Positions 1 through 11,592 are shown, numbered from the stretch's first letter. The stretch is 64,000 bases of DNA from Macrocystis pyrifera (GCA_031763025.1 JASSKH010000006.1:13543479-13607478), one strand, 5' to 3'. The notes: generated from the letters alone by a model not told the origin. A program made the numbers and translations.

Positions 1-480
1 GCTATCGCGTGTAGCTCAAGATTCGAAAACATGTGCAGATGAGCTACCGCCTATAGCTCAAGCGGAGGGAAACATGTGTAGCTCAGGTAGCTCCTATAGC
101 TCATCTCGGGGGCAGATGAGCTAGCTCATGTAGCTCCTATAGCTCAGCCTTGGAAAATATGTGTAGATGAGCTATCTTCTATAGCTCAAGCCTTCAAAAC
201 ATGTGCAAATGAGCTACCGCCTATAGCTCAAGCCTTCCAAACATGTGCAGATGAGCTACTGTCTATAGCTCAAGCCTTCAAAACATGTGCAGATGAGCTA
301 CCGTCTATAGCTCAAGCCTTCAAAACATGTGCAGATGAGCTACCGCCTATAGCTCAAGCCTTCATAACACGTGCAGATGAGCTACCGCCTATAGCTCAAG
401 CAGGGAAAACACGGGCAGCTGAGCTATCGCCTATAGCTCACCCCAGGAGAACGTCATCATAGCTCATGCACACAGCTCAT
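1..480. repeat. 42-bp satellite, array 1 (truncated by window start)
   Basis: Tandem units of 42 bp built around GATGAGCTACCGCCTATAGC followed by TCAAGCCTTCAAAACATGTG. Each unit contains the inverted arms TGAGCTA and TAGCTCA about 7 bp apart, so every repeat can fold into a small hairpin. A variant block with GTAGCTCCTATAGCTCA and a CTCGGG core interrupts the array near 60-160, and the same variant block occurs in array 2, so the arrays share a higher-order arrangement. The right edge decays near 480. Confidence 0.9.
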
Positions 481-1042
481 TGTAGCTCTTTCTCGGCCAC
501 ACATGCGTGTAAGATAAGTAGGCAAAAAAGCCCACCCTCCAGGACAAGTACGTATGTATAGGGATAATATGGGTTGTACAGCTCACTATGCTTCAGCTTA
601 CTATGCTTATTTAATTTCAACGACGGTACGAGCGACAGCATCAAGATTAAGATGATCAGATATTGATGTGATTATTAGCATATATTCACATACTTGCATT
701 TGACTCATATATCAAAATAAAATGAACAGGATTATTATGGCTACTGCTATTAATAGTGGTGCGCTGCAACGCCAGCGAAAAACCAATCGGCCAATCCACC
801 CACCCGCCACTCATTAACAAGGCTATAATTAATTACAGTATAATCTGAATCCCGTACATACCGTTCCTTATACACGACTTCCGTGGCTGGAGCCTACCAC
901 AAGGTGCAAAAGAAGAGACAGAGAGGAAGGAACAAAAAACCACCTACATTGCCGAAAAATCACGCAGACAAAACAGATGAAGTCCATTAACGAAAACAAA
1001 ACGCAGAAGATCCACCGCTGCCCCCATTTATCCCCATGGTGT
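481..1042. other. Spacer without recognisable gene
   Basis: AT-rich sequence after the satellite array. I see no long coding frame, no RNA gene and no transposon end. It may be the 3' flank of the minus-strand candidate exons that begin at 1043. Confidence 0.5.
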
Positions 1043-2079
1043 CTACGTCAAGCTTGAGCTTTCTCCTTCGTACTCGTCGAAGACATCCTCGTCCTTCTCC
1101 TCGCCCGCAGAAAGGGCCACCACCTCTGCCGATGGGTTAGTAAGCCTCCGAGGTATGGCCTGAAGCGCCTGCTCAGGTGACAGGGCGGGCACTTCGATGG
1201 GAATATAGTCCTGGTTTCCGTTTAGGAACAGCACCATCTTCGCGTAGGCCGCGGAGAGGCTGCTCCTTGGGGTCTGGCTCCGAGCAATCTTGCTCGAATC
1301 GTACGCCATGGTCGTACACGATAGACCGGGTAGCTGTTTTGCCGGGTATGACACACCGCCTAAACCCGCTTGGTGCTGGTATGTCACGAAGGGCTGTCTC
1401 CTTCGCCTCCTGTTGGTGAGCGCAGCGCGAGAAGATGCACAGCACGCGTAAGAGCGCCGACCAAGCGAGGCATCTCGGATACACATCATGTACGTCGTAT
1501 GATACTGCTGCATTATTTTTATTTGGAAAATAAAGGACACAACGTCACTGTGAAAGAAGCATAATAAATAAGATCAGCCCACGGTCATCGTTACTGCTGT
1601 ACTCGTGCAAGTTCGGTTTACAAACACAAAAGACCTGCGCGAGCAATGAAACCCCTCACAGCTACGAGTACAGCTCGCTACTTACATGTACATCACCTTG
1701 CGCCTACAGTAGTACAGTCCCCTACCCTTCAACCAGGAAATGAGAGGCATATAGATTGGATGATGCAACTCAAACAGCAGCATCATGGTCTAGGTGGGCA
1801 AAATCATACGACCTCAGAAACGCGCACCTTGCTTTCGGATTGAGTTTGATCCTCATCCTTATCCTCATCCACATGTATGACGTCGTCGGAGGGGTCTACA
1901 TCCATCGATGGATCCCGTTGCTGCCCGCCGCCAGCCTGGTGTATGGTCGAAGTGCCTCTGGAGCTTCCACCCCGGGTCGTGGGCATGCTAGGGTGGTGCT
2001 GTGTGGTGCGTCGGTGTTGTGTTCTGTTCTGTTCGAGCGCCTCTTGTGGTGTGCATAGGGTGACGGCTGACAGCTGCTT
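1043..2079 (-). CDS. Candidate two-exon 3' end of an unidentified minus-strand gene
   Basis: Two minus-strand stretches read like protein and can be spliced. The upstream one (2079 down to 1828, 84 codons) begins after a TATATACAG acceptor, is rich in Gln, Thr and Gly, then strongly acidic (a run like HVDEDKDEDQTQSESK), and ends in an AAG/GTGCGC donor. The downstream one (about 1375 down to the TAG at 1043) starts after ACCAG in the same phase. It includes MAYDSSKIARSQ, LFLNGNQDYIPIEVPALSPE and an acidic C-terminus. I do not recognise the family. The sites fit only loosely, and the alternative acceptor at 1333 is equally possible. No upstream exon was found; the second satellite array lies directly upstream. 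This could also be a chance open frame. Confidence 0.3.
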
Positions 2080-2263
2080 CTGTATATAGCTGTTGTAAAA
2101 AAACGACACTTCAAATCCTGTTGGGTGTCGACCTATCGTCAGTGTTTTCAGAACAAAAGCAGATCCGATCTCATATAATATCACATACTGTACCTGGTAT
2201 GTACAAAAATACATACGGTTGTTGGTGTTTATATCGTTCTATTCTGCGTACTTGTATTGGTCA

Positions 2264-2830
2264 CTTCTACAGCTCAGGAGCTAGCTCATCTATCCCCTAT
2301 AGCTCAAGCCTTGAAAACGTGTGCAGATGAGCTATCGCCTATAGCTCAAGCTTTGAAAGTATGTGCAGATGAGCTACCCCCTATAGCTCAAGCTTTGAAA
2401 ACATATGGGGATGAGCTACCGCCCATAGCTCAAGCATCGAAAACATGTGCAGATGAGCTACCGCCTATAGCTCAAGCTTCGAAAACATGTGCAGATGAGC
2501 TACCGCCTATAGCTCAAGCTTCGAAAACATGTGCAGATGAGCTACCGCCTATAGCTCAACTTTCGAAAACATGTGCAGATGAGCTACCGCCTATAGCTCA
2601 AGCCGAGGGAAACATGTGTAGCTCATGTAGCTCCTATAGCTCATGTCGGGAGTAGATGAGCTAGCTCATGTAGCTCCTATAGCTCACTCTGGACATATAT
2701 GAGCAGATGAGCTATCCCCTATAGCTCAAACTTTGAAAACATGTGCAGATGAGCTACCCTCCTATAGCTCAAGCCAGGAAAACATGTGTAGCTCACGTAG
2801 CTCAGGTAGCTCACCGGTGAGCTAGCTCCT
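2264..2830. repeat. 42-bp satellite, array 2
   Basis: Same 42-bp unit as the array at 1-480, with the same variant block (about 2600-2690) in the same relative position. Eight or so near-regular copies run from 2290 to 2610. Because 42 is divisible by three, the array stays open as a 14-residue repeat (LPPIAQASKTCADE) over 132 codons on the plus strand. That openness follows from the repeat and is not evidence for a gene. Confidence 0.9.
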
Positions 2831-3657
2831 TAAAGAGCTAGCTCGAGCTACCGTGAGCTGATCTGTCCGGGGTGTGAAGAGTTCGACGGTACGTGCAGCG
2901 GGGAGGCCGTGGCTGAGTCCGTCGTTCAGAGGAACCTTCGGTAGGTCACGATCGGTTCGCACCACGGTCCCCAAGCGAGACCGCGGGCGGACACCGTGTG
3001 GGTCTGGCGGCTGCATGCCGCAGGAGGTTTAGTGTGGGTGAACGAGAGCTGATCCTGTCCCCCCGCGAGGGGGGGTGGCTTAAGCCTCGTTTAGCAGAGT
3101 CCGTCCTCTGCTGAGCTTCGGTATGCGTGAGTGTAATAGCCCCACACACTCCTTTCATGTGTTTAGCAGGTCTGTATAGTGAATGGAGGTATCATGCAGT
3201 CTGTCGCGGCACATAGTCTCGTTTTAGTGTGCAGCACCCACCCCTCGTCACATGTGAGCTTTGCAAACTCAGGCGAGGGAGGCGGGGCTAGTCGCGATGC
3301 CCCGCTAGATGAAATAATGTCCCCCATACGGATCATACTAAATCATATATACCGGGTACAAAGCATAAGAAGAAGACAGCACCCGAGCCGTGAACCACAC
3401 GCTCATTAATAATACAGAAACCGTACTAAATACAACAGCAATTTATACAACAAAATACCTATTAATACTACGCTAACCAGCAACTACGCGAGGCAATCTT
3501 CGCACACGTGCCATGAGAGCAGCCCCCTCCATACGCCCGCGGGGGACAGAGGGGACAGGGCAGGGAGGTGAGAGGAGTGGGTGAAGGGCCGTACGGCCGG
3601 TTTGCTCGCCAGAGGGTACGCAGAGCAAAGCAGGGGGATGAGAAGAGACGCATAAGA
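2831..3657. other. Spacer, no gene recognised
   Basis: GC-rich sequence next to the satellite array, then AT-rich sequence after 3300. Short open frames exist on both strands but none has recognisable motifs, and no RNA gene or transposon end is visible. Confidence 0.5.
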
Positions 3658-4060
3658 TTCGCTGCTGACGGCACCACCTACCGCATGAATGTCGCTGACA
3701 CCGTCCACAAGCTGCAAATTTCGTATCCATGCTCGATGCCCACTCGTACCAGGAAGCATGTGTAGTCGTATAGGAACCTGCAGTATTCGAGATGCCTGAT
3801 CTCAGTATGTAGATAGCATACGGCTGCGAATACGGCTCGCTGTCGCTCGCTTGTTTTAGTAATTCGTAAATAAAATACGCTGCTGACGGCACCACCTACC
3901 GTATGAACGTCGATGGCCCACTCGTATATGGAAGCGCTTGCAGTCGTACAGGAACTCGTGGCATGCGAGATACCGTGTCTCGGTACTTAGGTATCCTACT
4001 GCTGCAAGGACGGGTCAATGTCGCTTGCTCATTTTAGTGATTCCATGTTTGACGGTCATG
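3658..4060. repeat. Diverged tandem duplication (~220 bp period)
   Basis: The sequence starting CGCTGCTGACGGCACCACCT near 3660 recurs near 3879. After about 24 identical bases the two copies stay alignable with many changes and a deletion of roughly 45 bp in the second copy. Both end in a TTTTAGTGATTCC / TTTTAGTAATTCG segment. No coding function is seen. Confidence 0.7.
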
Positions 4061-5237
4061 TAGATGCGCAGGTAGGTATGCTCGGGGTTCGTCCGGGTAC
4101 GCATCGACTGTGCAGCAGTAATATTAATAGGGCTCGACGCATTTCGTCAACTTTCGTGGTGAGACTAGTCAGCCGCGCGCGCGGTCTAGTCTTTCACCTC
4201 TCGTAGATATTTGCCGTAGTCCAGGGGTACTCTTTTCCTCTGACATATACGGGCATGCTATAGGCAAGGTAGTACTGCATTTACAATGATGTACCGGCGG
4301 GCGGTACGAACATTCGACAATGTACCAACGTGCGGAGAACTTGTTCGTCGCGGGTGCGCTCTAGGATTCACTTTTCTCTACAAGGAACCGGCATGCTGCG
4401 CAATTATTTGACAAACGTCCGGTGTTGCACGTTCCGCTGACCTATTCGGGCATGCTGCACGGATTGGCGAGCATGTAAGGCTGCACTGCTTCATCTGTAC
4501 CGGCATGCTGCACGAACACTCAGCTACGTACCGGCGTGCTACATATACATAAATTTATTTTCAGTAGTGCCTGTTCCCAGTGTAACCGAAAAGTTGCCAC
4601 ATCGTATCGACTACACCCCGCACGCACACATTTCCATGCGGTGCTGCCTTGTCTGAGGTGCCTCCCCATTTGGGATCGCAGCTTGGAACCGTGGCAGCCA
4701 CGTTGGCGATGCCTTGTTGCTTCACATCCGCCAGAAGTGCTCAACGCGTATAATTATATTGTTCCCCTGTCCTGCGTGATGTTATTATGTAGACTAGTTT
4801 TCAACACGGCACCTGCATGAGGTACATATCGTTACAGATGTGCCGACCTGTGCATAGTTTGTGTCATTGTTATAGTGAATTGAGGCCGGCTGATTGAACT
4901 CCGACTTAGCGGTGGGCTTGCAGTTGTTAGAATTTGTAGTTGGTCGAGACAGTGTAAGTCGCTTATTGTCATACGTGGATAGGTTACAGCGGGTACAGCA
5001 TATGCGTGCTCTCCCTTGTGCAGGCAGTGCACGAAGGGGGGTGGTGAGTATGGATAAATTCTGATTTTAGCCATAGCACCGAAACAGCACCAAGACGTTT
5101 CTTGACGCGGATCGCCTAACTCTTACCTGATTCAACCACCGAGTAACGGGGGGGGGCGAGCGCTAGCAGTTAGTGGGTACGCTTCGTTGTTACGCAAGAC
5201 ACTGCTGACCACCCGCTTCTGACCACGTCTGCGTTCC
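4061..5237. other. Non-coding stretch with recurring CCGGCATGCTGCAC motif
   Basis: Between about 4249 and 4545 a short motif (variants of CCGGCATGCTGCAC and TACCGGCGTGCTAC) recurs at least five times at irregular spacing. The rest up to 5237 shows no gene. It may include a decayed 5' LTR or leader of the retroelement that follows, but I could not find a matching 3' copy. Confidence 0.45.
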
Positions 5238-5269
5238 TTGTCCCGATCAATTAGACGACAGGGGGCCCC

Positions 5270-7141
5270 GTGCAGCCCCCTCTGCCTCCGAGACCACCAC
5301 CGCAGAGGACCTACTACGGGCCGCCTCCCGGCCAGGCGCCACCCCCGCTGCACCAGGGATTTCCACCGGAGCAGTGGCAGCTTCCCCTACCGCAGGACCC
5401 ACCACAGCAGTGGCAGCCTCCCCTACCGCAGGACCCGCCGGAGCAGCGGCAGCCTCCCCTACCACAGGACCCGCCGCAGCAGGGGCAGTCTCCTCTACCG
5501 CAGGCCCCGCCACAGCAGTGGCAGCCTCCCATACCGCAGGGCACGCCGCCTTTGCCCTCCTCACAGTACAAACGCTTCCTCAGCAAGTCCCTCTAGAGGT
5601 GCAGTAATTCCTGGCCCACTACGGCGTACCAGCGCCAGCAGCACCAGCAGCATTAGCAGCACCAGCGGCACCAGCGACCCACGCCGCGCCGATGAGGGCA
5701 GGTAAGATGCGCGTGCCAAGGGGGTTGCAAGATCCCAACAAGGCAATCAAGCGAATTCGGGGCAAGATGCACAGCAAAGTCACGGGGCCCATCTACACGG
5801 GGGCGTCCCAGAAGGTGCTGTCGATTGCCAATAACGCGGTCCTGTTTCAAGACAAGCTAGCAAAGGTGCTCAGCACGACGGACGGTGGGGTCTGATCAGC
5901 CCTCATTGGACCACATGACGCCGCTGCGCAGGGAGTTGTTGCAGGACGTCTTAGGCGACCATTTGGGCACGTACGATGAACTCCTGTCCACCGAACTGGT
6001 CGAGGTGCCGACCATAGACGGCTCTTTTATTCAAATCGAGGTCCGCAAGGTATCCGCGACTGAATGGCTGATAAAATAAGTACGTGAGAGATTACAGCAG
6101 TCGGGATCCAAGGAAGCAGCCGAAGCGGCGCTGCACGCCGTGACGGCAGATGCCACGGAGGCGTGGAAGGCCGCCGCGCGCCGGCTGGTGGTACGATACC
6201 GGGCTTTCACGGCCGACCCGGTCCGTCCTCACATGTCAGAAGCGACATTTTTTGGAGATATATCACGGAGGCGCAGCTGACGGACCTCCTGAAGCGCCTG
6301 GTCCAGCTATTGTGACCGAGCGCGTTCGACCAGTCTGGCTTGCAGTTGCTCCCATGGTGGCTAGGGGCGAGAAGACCGAGGCATTTTATGTGGGAATGGT
6401 CGCCCTCGTGTCCACTCGCCGCTCGGTGTACCAGCAGGCCCCCCGCGATTCAGTAAGGGGAAGCTTCGAGACGTCACAGCGCCTCGCATCCGTAGGTACC
6501 GGACCAATGGCAAGTACGCGGCACCGTTTCCGCCAGTCGCGCGCCGATATAGCCGCGCTCCTCGGGGGGCAGCTTCCAAGGGAAAGAGCAAGGACGGGTT
6601 GGCCGCAATGGGCCGGTACGAGAACGGCTTCGACGAGCGGAGCCGCGGAGCCGTCGCGGCGATCACCAACCAGACACCCTCCACGCTGGGTCAGCACGGG
6701 GTGCCCTCTGGGAAGGAGGGTCCCTCTGCGCGCCCCCCCCGCGTGCAGGGGCCGCCCCGGGGGAGCAATCAAGGTACGGGAAAGGAGTGGTGTACCGGTT
6801 CCGCGAGGCCATCGGGGTTGCGACGGGCAGACGCCCCACGCCAGGAGCGTGCCGCGTTTCTGTCGCGGCATAAGATTTGCTTCGCATTTGCATTCCAGGG
6901 AGCTTGCCCCCGCCACGACTGTCCGTTTAACCATGATGACTCCCTGATCCCCGCGGGCTACTTCAAGGCTCACGCCAGCAAGAAGTGTGCTACGAGCCAG
7001 AGCGAGGGGGGACGCGAGGTGTCGCGCCCTAGAAGCAGGTTGTACGCCCTGTCCGACGAACAGGTCGACTTTGTAGCCGCATACTTCGACGAGGACATGG
7101 AATCGGCAGGCGGCGATGGCGACGACGCGCGGGACGCCTGA
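5270..7141 (+). pseudogene. gag: Ty3/gypsy gag remnant with CCCH zinc finger
   Basis: Gag would form the virus-like particle and bind element RNA. The remnant starts with a proline/glutamine-rich part containing about five 12-residue repeats like QQWQPPLPQDPP (36 bp each, 5368-5556). It continues through segments such as IKRIRGKMHSKVTGPIYTG (frame of 5692) and LRRELLQDVLGDHLGTYDEL (frame of 5885), so at least one frameshift separates them. The C-terminal open segment 6599-7141 carries C-x8-C-x4-C-x3-H (ICFAFAFQGACPRHDCPFNH), a CCCH-type finger in place of the usual CCHC knuckle, followed by an acidic end. The capsid part (6080-6600) is broken. The start is uncertain. Confidence 0.7.
5368..5556 (+). 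repeat. 36-bp coding tandem repeat in gag
   Basis: About five copies of a 36-bp unit (core CAGTGGCAGCCTCCCCTACC) encode a 12-residue Pro/Gln-rich repeat in the plus-strand frame of 5270. Other frames and the complementary strand are also open across it, which is a consequence of the repeat. Confidence 0.85.
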
Positions 7142-7180
7142 AGGCGCACCCCGGGGAAGCACTCGCCCCCGGGGAACAGG

Positions 7181-8268
7181 GTGGGTGCGCCAGTTCCCCC
7201 GCCGAACGCGGACACGGGGGTCGATGATAGGTTGGCAGCGACGCGGGACGGGCAGCAGTTGTGGGTCCACGGTAGGCTCTGGGACCCTCGGAGAGTGGCG
7301 GGGCGCATCCCGGTAGGAATACTCATCGACGCAGGCGCCGGTGGGGGAAACTACATTTCGCTGGCGTTTTGGAGCAGTGTCCAGTCATGGGGGGCAGCGT
7401 AGGACAGCGTAAGCTTAGCCGTCGCGGTAGGGATTCCCTGCAGGCTGCGAACCCGATAGGTAGCAAAGTCCCCGGCATTGAAATCGTGGGATCGATGGTG
7501 TTGCCCATTGTGCTGCCCCCGAAGGACAAGGCCCGGAACATCTCGGTAAGGATTGTGCGGGACTTGCCGTACGCTTTTATTTTGGGGGCCAGTTTTGTTC
7601 GGTCGCACAACAGCGTCATCTCGCTCGGGGAAGGCAATGGGTTCCACCCGTTGCCCGGGGCCCCGTGGGTGCCGTTCCAGCCGCGAAGCGCGGCCACGAA
7701 GCATGCCTGGGACCGGTACTGTGCAATGCAACCCGCTGTTGATGTACTCACACCCGCCTCTTCCCCTCCGTTAGCCCCATCGCTGCCGGCGTGTTCCGTG
7801 GTCCAGGCAGCATGGGAGGATGACGGGACGTTGCAATGGGAGTTGCGACTGTCGCATCGGGTGGAAGTTGCGGGATTTGTGGGAATAGCGGCCGAGGGAT
7901 ATGTAAAGGCCCCCCAGCCCAGCGAACGACAGCTGGTCCTGATCCAGCCGGTGGCGAAGTATGACACGGACAGCGGAGCGGTGGTGAGGGGGGTACAATG
8001 GTGGGAGCCGGGCACGCCGTTGTACTGCAAGGTGGTCAACACGGGAAAGGCGGCCGTGGTAGTGCGAAGCGGGCACCCGATTGCGAAGGTCATCGCGCTT
8101 AACGTAAGGGATGAAGATCGGTTCCGCGCACTGTTTGTACACCCCCCCCCCCCCCCGCTGACCCACTCCCGAAGCCGTCCGACATTCCCCCGCCTCTCCC
8201 CGACCCGAACGACGACGAGACCCCGGCGCGCGGGGTGGTGCTCGCCGATGCGAACATCGGTCAGCTGA
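7181..8268 (+). pseudogene. Ty3/gypsy aspartic protease region
   Basis: The protease would cleave the polyprotein. The active-site loop is readable as GILIDAGAGGGNYIS around 7313-7357, where DAGA stands in place of the usual D-S/T-G-A. The C-terminal strand signature LPYAFILGASFVRSHNSVIS follows at about 7567. The two lie in different frames, with the shift near 7370-7400, so the domain is broken in the middle. Downstream of 7680 is a linker of unclear function that stays open to 8268. The frame is lost again at a run of 15 C (8142-8156), a likely slippage site, before RT begins in another frame. Confidence 0.7.
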
Positions 8269-9660
8269 GTGTGGGGCAGAAGAACCAGCTGATGAGTGCG
8301 CTGAGGCCCCAGAACGTTGCGGGATTGTTCCCGGAGGATACGAGCAGAGTCCGGGCTTGTACGGTGAGAGTGTTCCGAATTCCCTTGATTGACGAGGATT
8401 GTACGCCGATCGCGACAAAGCAACAGCGTTTCTCGCCAGAACAGGCTGATGCCATTCAGAGAGAGGTTAAGAAGCTAACGGAGGCGGGGATTATTCGCAA
8501 ATTCACATCAGCGTGGGCCGCTCGATGCGTGACTGTTGGTAAGAAGGACGGCACCTTGCGGCTGCGCCAGGATTACCGCCCACTTAATAGCCGCATGAAG
8601 ACTGGTAGTGGTGGCTTGGGCGATACTCAGGCGGCTGGCCGGTAGTGGGTGGTTTACTTCGATTCACTTGGCGTCCGGGTTCTTTCAGCTCCCAATCGCG
8701 GAGCCGGATCGCTATAAAACAGCGTTCCGGGACGCGTTCGGGCAGCTGTGGGAATATGAACGGTACGGGTTCGGCCTGACGATACTACCACCGGCCTTCG
8801 CTAGCATGATCGCCGACTTGCTGGGAGATTTAAAGGGTGACGGAGTGGAAAATTATCTCGACGATATTCTGATCTGCAGTGCGGATTTCGATCGCCACCT
8901 TGCTCTCATAAAAGCGGTGCTCGCCCTCTTGCAAGGGGCGGGACTTTCGGTGAACTTCGCGAAGTCTAAGTGGTGTTGCGCGAGTTTGGAGTTTGTGGGC
9001 ATGGTAGTGGACCGACAGGGCGTGAGGCCGGCGGACTCCAAGATTGCGGCGGTGGCGGAGCTGTCCCCGTCCACGACGGTCGAAGAGTTGCGCGCGTTCC
9101 TTGGCATGACGGGGTACTTAAGGCAGTTTGTAGAAGGATACAGCGTTTTAGCGGCGCCACAAACTGACATACTGCGCAACAAGGCCTTTGCCTCTAAACG
9201 CTCCCGACGCTCCCTGATCCCGTGGTTGGAACTGCACCAGCACGATTTTCTGGCCCTCAAATCCGCCTTAACGTCGTTCCCCATCCTAGCCTTCCCCATT
9301 TGGGACAGGCCGTTTGTGCTACAGACGGATGCCAGCGTCGCGGGGGCCGGTGCCGCCCTAACGCAGGAGAACGGGGGGGCGGAGCGGCCCCTCGCCTTTG
9401 CAAGTCACTGGTGGTCGGTGACCAATTCACGAAGGGGGGCGACGGAACGGGAGTGCACGACGGTACTGTGGGCAGTGGCACACTTTCGCCCATATTTAGC
9501 GGGTAGACCGTTCACGCTCGTCACTGACTGCTCCGCGCTCATATGTCTGTTCTGTAGCCGCAACTTCAACCCCAAGCTGTTGGTCGCTGCGCCTGGCCAA
9601 ATATGACATGACCATACGATGGAGGGCGGGCTCGTCCCACCAGCTTCCAGACGCATTGTC
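8235..9660 (+). pseudogene. Ty3/gypsy reverse transcriptase and RNase H, inactivated
   Basis: RT and RNase H would copy element RNA to DNA and remove the template. The N-terminal RT part (8235-8640) carries EAGIIRKFTSAWAA and a KKDGTLRLRQDYRPLN signature. The frame shifts near 8610-8640 and the palm continues in the frame of 8608. Motif A reads SIHLASGFFQ, with His (codon 8665-8667) where the catalytic Asp should be. YLDD is intact at 8854-8865. The RT connection (LRAFLGMTGYLRQFV) follows, then RNase H with QTDASVAGAGAAL and TERECTTVLWAVAHFR. The RNase H end (YDMTIRWRAGSS...DALSRL) is reached only after another shift near 9590. Frameshifts plus the motif A change make it non-functional. Confidence 0.88.
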
Positions 9661-10350
9661 TCGTCTTCTCAGACCAGGTCCAGCCGCGGATCCCATCGAT
9701 GATTCATTTCCCGACGACGAAACCTCCGACGAGCCCGACGCGTACGTCGAACCGCAAGGGCCGGTGTTGAACGGTTTCCCCTTGAGAGATCTCGAGCCGT
9801 CGAAGAAAGGGGTGGTAGACCCGGGAGGGATGCGCGAGAAGAGAGTCGTGTTCACGCCGCACGCCACCGAACCATGCTTGCAGAATACACGCACACCGAG
9901 ACCATGCCCGCCCCCTGCACCCTCGCTGCTTGGGGCCGTCGTTGATAGTATCCCTCAGACTCACCGCGGCGCCGTCTCCCTACAGACAGCGGGGGAAGAG
10001 GGCCTGACTGACAGACAGCTGGGCACGCTCGCGTTTCACGACAGGCTTGCCGCGGTAGGGGTGGGCACGCCGGCCTTGGCGCTCCGGCGATCGACGCGTG
10101 CGTCCGCGCCGTCCGTGCGGCTTCGTCCGTTCCCCGACCACGTGGCTCGAGGGGTGCGGGCACCTCGGGCGGCCCCGGCCCCACGGCGTCGGCACGTTCG
10201 TCGTCGGCGGGGGTGGCCGGGCAGCGTCCAAGAGGAGGCGGCGATGCAGAAAAACAGACCTCGTCGGCGGTGGCGCCAACAGGTCGGAAGATGACCACAA
10301 CGGGACCCGGGGGAAGCTGGGGGCCCCCCACGAGGGGGGAAGGGTTGCCG
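9661..10350 (+). other. Linker between RNase H and integrase of the Ty3/gypsy element
   Basis: The frame of 9608 stays open to 10294 and gives an acidic then Arg/Pro-rich sequence without recognised domains. It probably belongs to the polyprotein as an RNase H-integrase linker. The integrase frame opens at about 10213, so the two segments overlap in different frames. Confidence 0.45.
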
Positions 10351-11592
10351 CTTAGCGAGCAGCCGCCGGAACGGGCGGTGGTGGAGCGGGCTATCGACAC
10401 CCTGCGAGACGTGCCGGGCTTGGTGAGACGGCAGAAGGAAGACCCGCTCCTCGGCAAGGTTAGAGAAGCACTTGGGGGCGAGGTAGAAACTAGGCCGGGA
10501 GAGCGGATGGGCGAGAAGGAGTTGGCGAGGTATCTCCTCGACGACCAGGACCTACTATGGTACGAGGAAGAACAGAGCGGAATCCTAACAAGGCGCACGT
10601 CGGTCCTAGCCGTTCCAGGCGTTTTGGTAGCCGACGTGCTCGCGTTAGTACACTGCCAGCACGGACACCCAGGGGTCCGCAGGACGCTTTCACTACTGCG
10701 CGACCGCTTCCATTGGCCGGGGATGTGTAAAGATGCGAGGGAGTATGCCTTGTCGTGCGGGTGCCGGCGTCGGAAGCGAACACGTAGTCAGCGTATAGCT
10801 AGGCTGCCTGCCAGGTACCTCGAGCCATGGGAAGTCCTGGAGGTAGACTTGCGGAGGATCCCCAACACGTCCGAGACAGGTAGCGAGTACTTGTTGCTGG
10901 TGGTAGACAAGGCATCTCGGTTCCTGTTTGCATACCCTCTCCCCTCGAAGGAAGCCCACGGGATCGCACGCCTTCTCTTGGACCTGTGTCTAACGTTCGG
11001 AGTGCCCTCGTTTATCCGTGCGGACGGAGGAGGCGAGTTTACAGCCACGGTAATGGAGCATCTCTGCCGCTGGCTAAAGGTGCAGAACGATTTCGGTCCT
11101 GCCGATCACCCACGGGGACAGGGTAGTGTTGAACAAGCAGGGGCGTGGTTAGTCGATGTGCTGTCGGAGTTGTGTAAGGCATGGCCCACCCGCTGGGACG
11201 AGTATGTAGCTCTCGCATGCTGGATCAAACGCACCGTGCGAGACCCGGCCCTGCCTTCGGCAATGACCCCCTTTCAGCTCTTGTTTGGCCGCAGCCCGCC
11301 CACGTCCGTCGACATGTTAGTGCCTCAGATGGATGACACGGAGACCACGGGAGGCTTCAAAACCTATATCGAAGAGCGCCGGCACAACCTACGGGAGTTC
11401 AGGGAGGCACTCGAGAGGATACTCGAGGGTAGGGAAAAGGCGCGGCAACGCTGCAACGCATTGATTCGGCGACCATCGGCGGGCATTCGAGCTGTGAAGA
11501 CCGACCTCCTGGCGAGAGAGAGCGACCGCTCGCTCCACCGGCAGGGAATGGGGCCTAAACTGGTCCATGAGAAGTGGACTGGGAGGTGGTAG
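10213..11592 (+). pseudogene. Ty3/gypsy integrase
   Basis: Integrase would insert the cDNA. The N-terminal zinc region reads HCQHGHPGVRRTLSLLRDRF then WPGMCKDAREYALSCGC. The last cysteine pair is C-x-C where C-x2-C is usual, so zinc binding may be impaired. The catalytic core has D at 10846 (EVDLRR), D at 11023 (RADGGGEF) and E at 11131 (GSVEQAG), with exactly 35 residues between the last two: an intact DD35E triad. This is the longest intact segment of the element (about 400 residues from the first integrase motif region). It ends at a TAG at 11590-11592, just where the GPY/F-like module continues in another frame. Confidence 0.9.

Noticed and set aside
2257..2655. 132-residue open frame with a 14-residue repeat
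   Set aside because: It is the satellite array read through; the 42-bp period keeps it open and there is no other sign of a gene.
1..2830. CRISPR-like array
   Set aside because: The repeats are contiguous satellite units without unique spacers, in a eukaryotic context with no cas genes.
5247..5564. Ala/Val-rich minus-strand and Ala/Thr-rich plus-strand frames in the gag repeat
   Set aside because: All frames are open across the 36-bp repeat; the Pro/Gln frame fits a gag N-terminus and leads to the downstream gag segments best.
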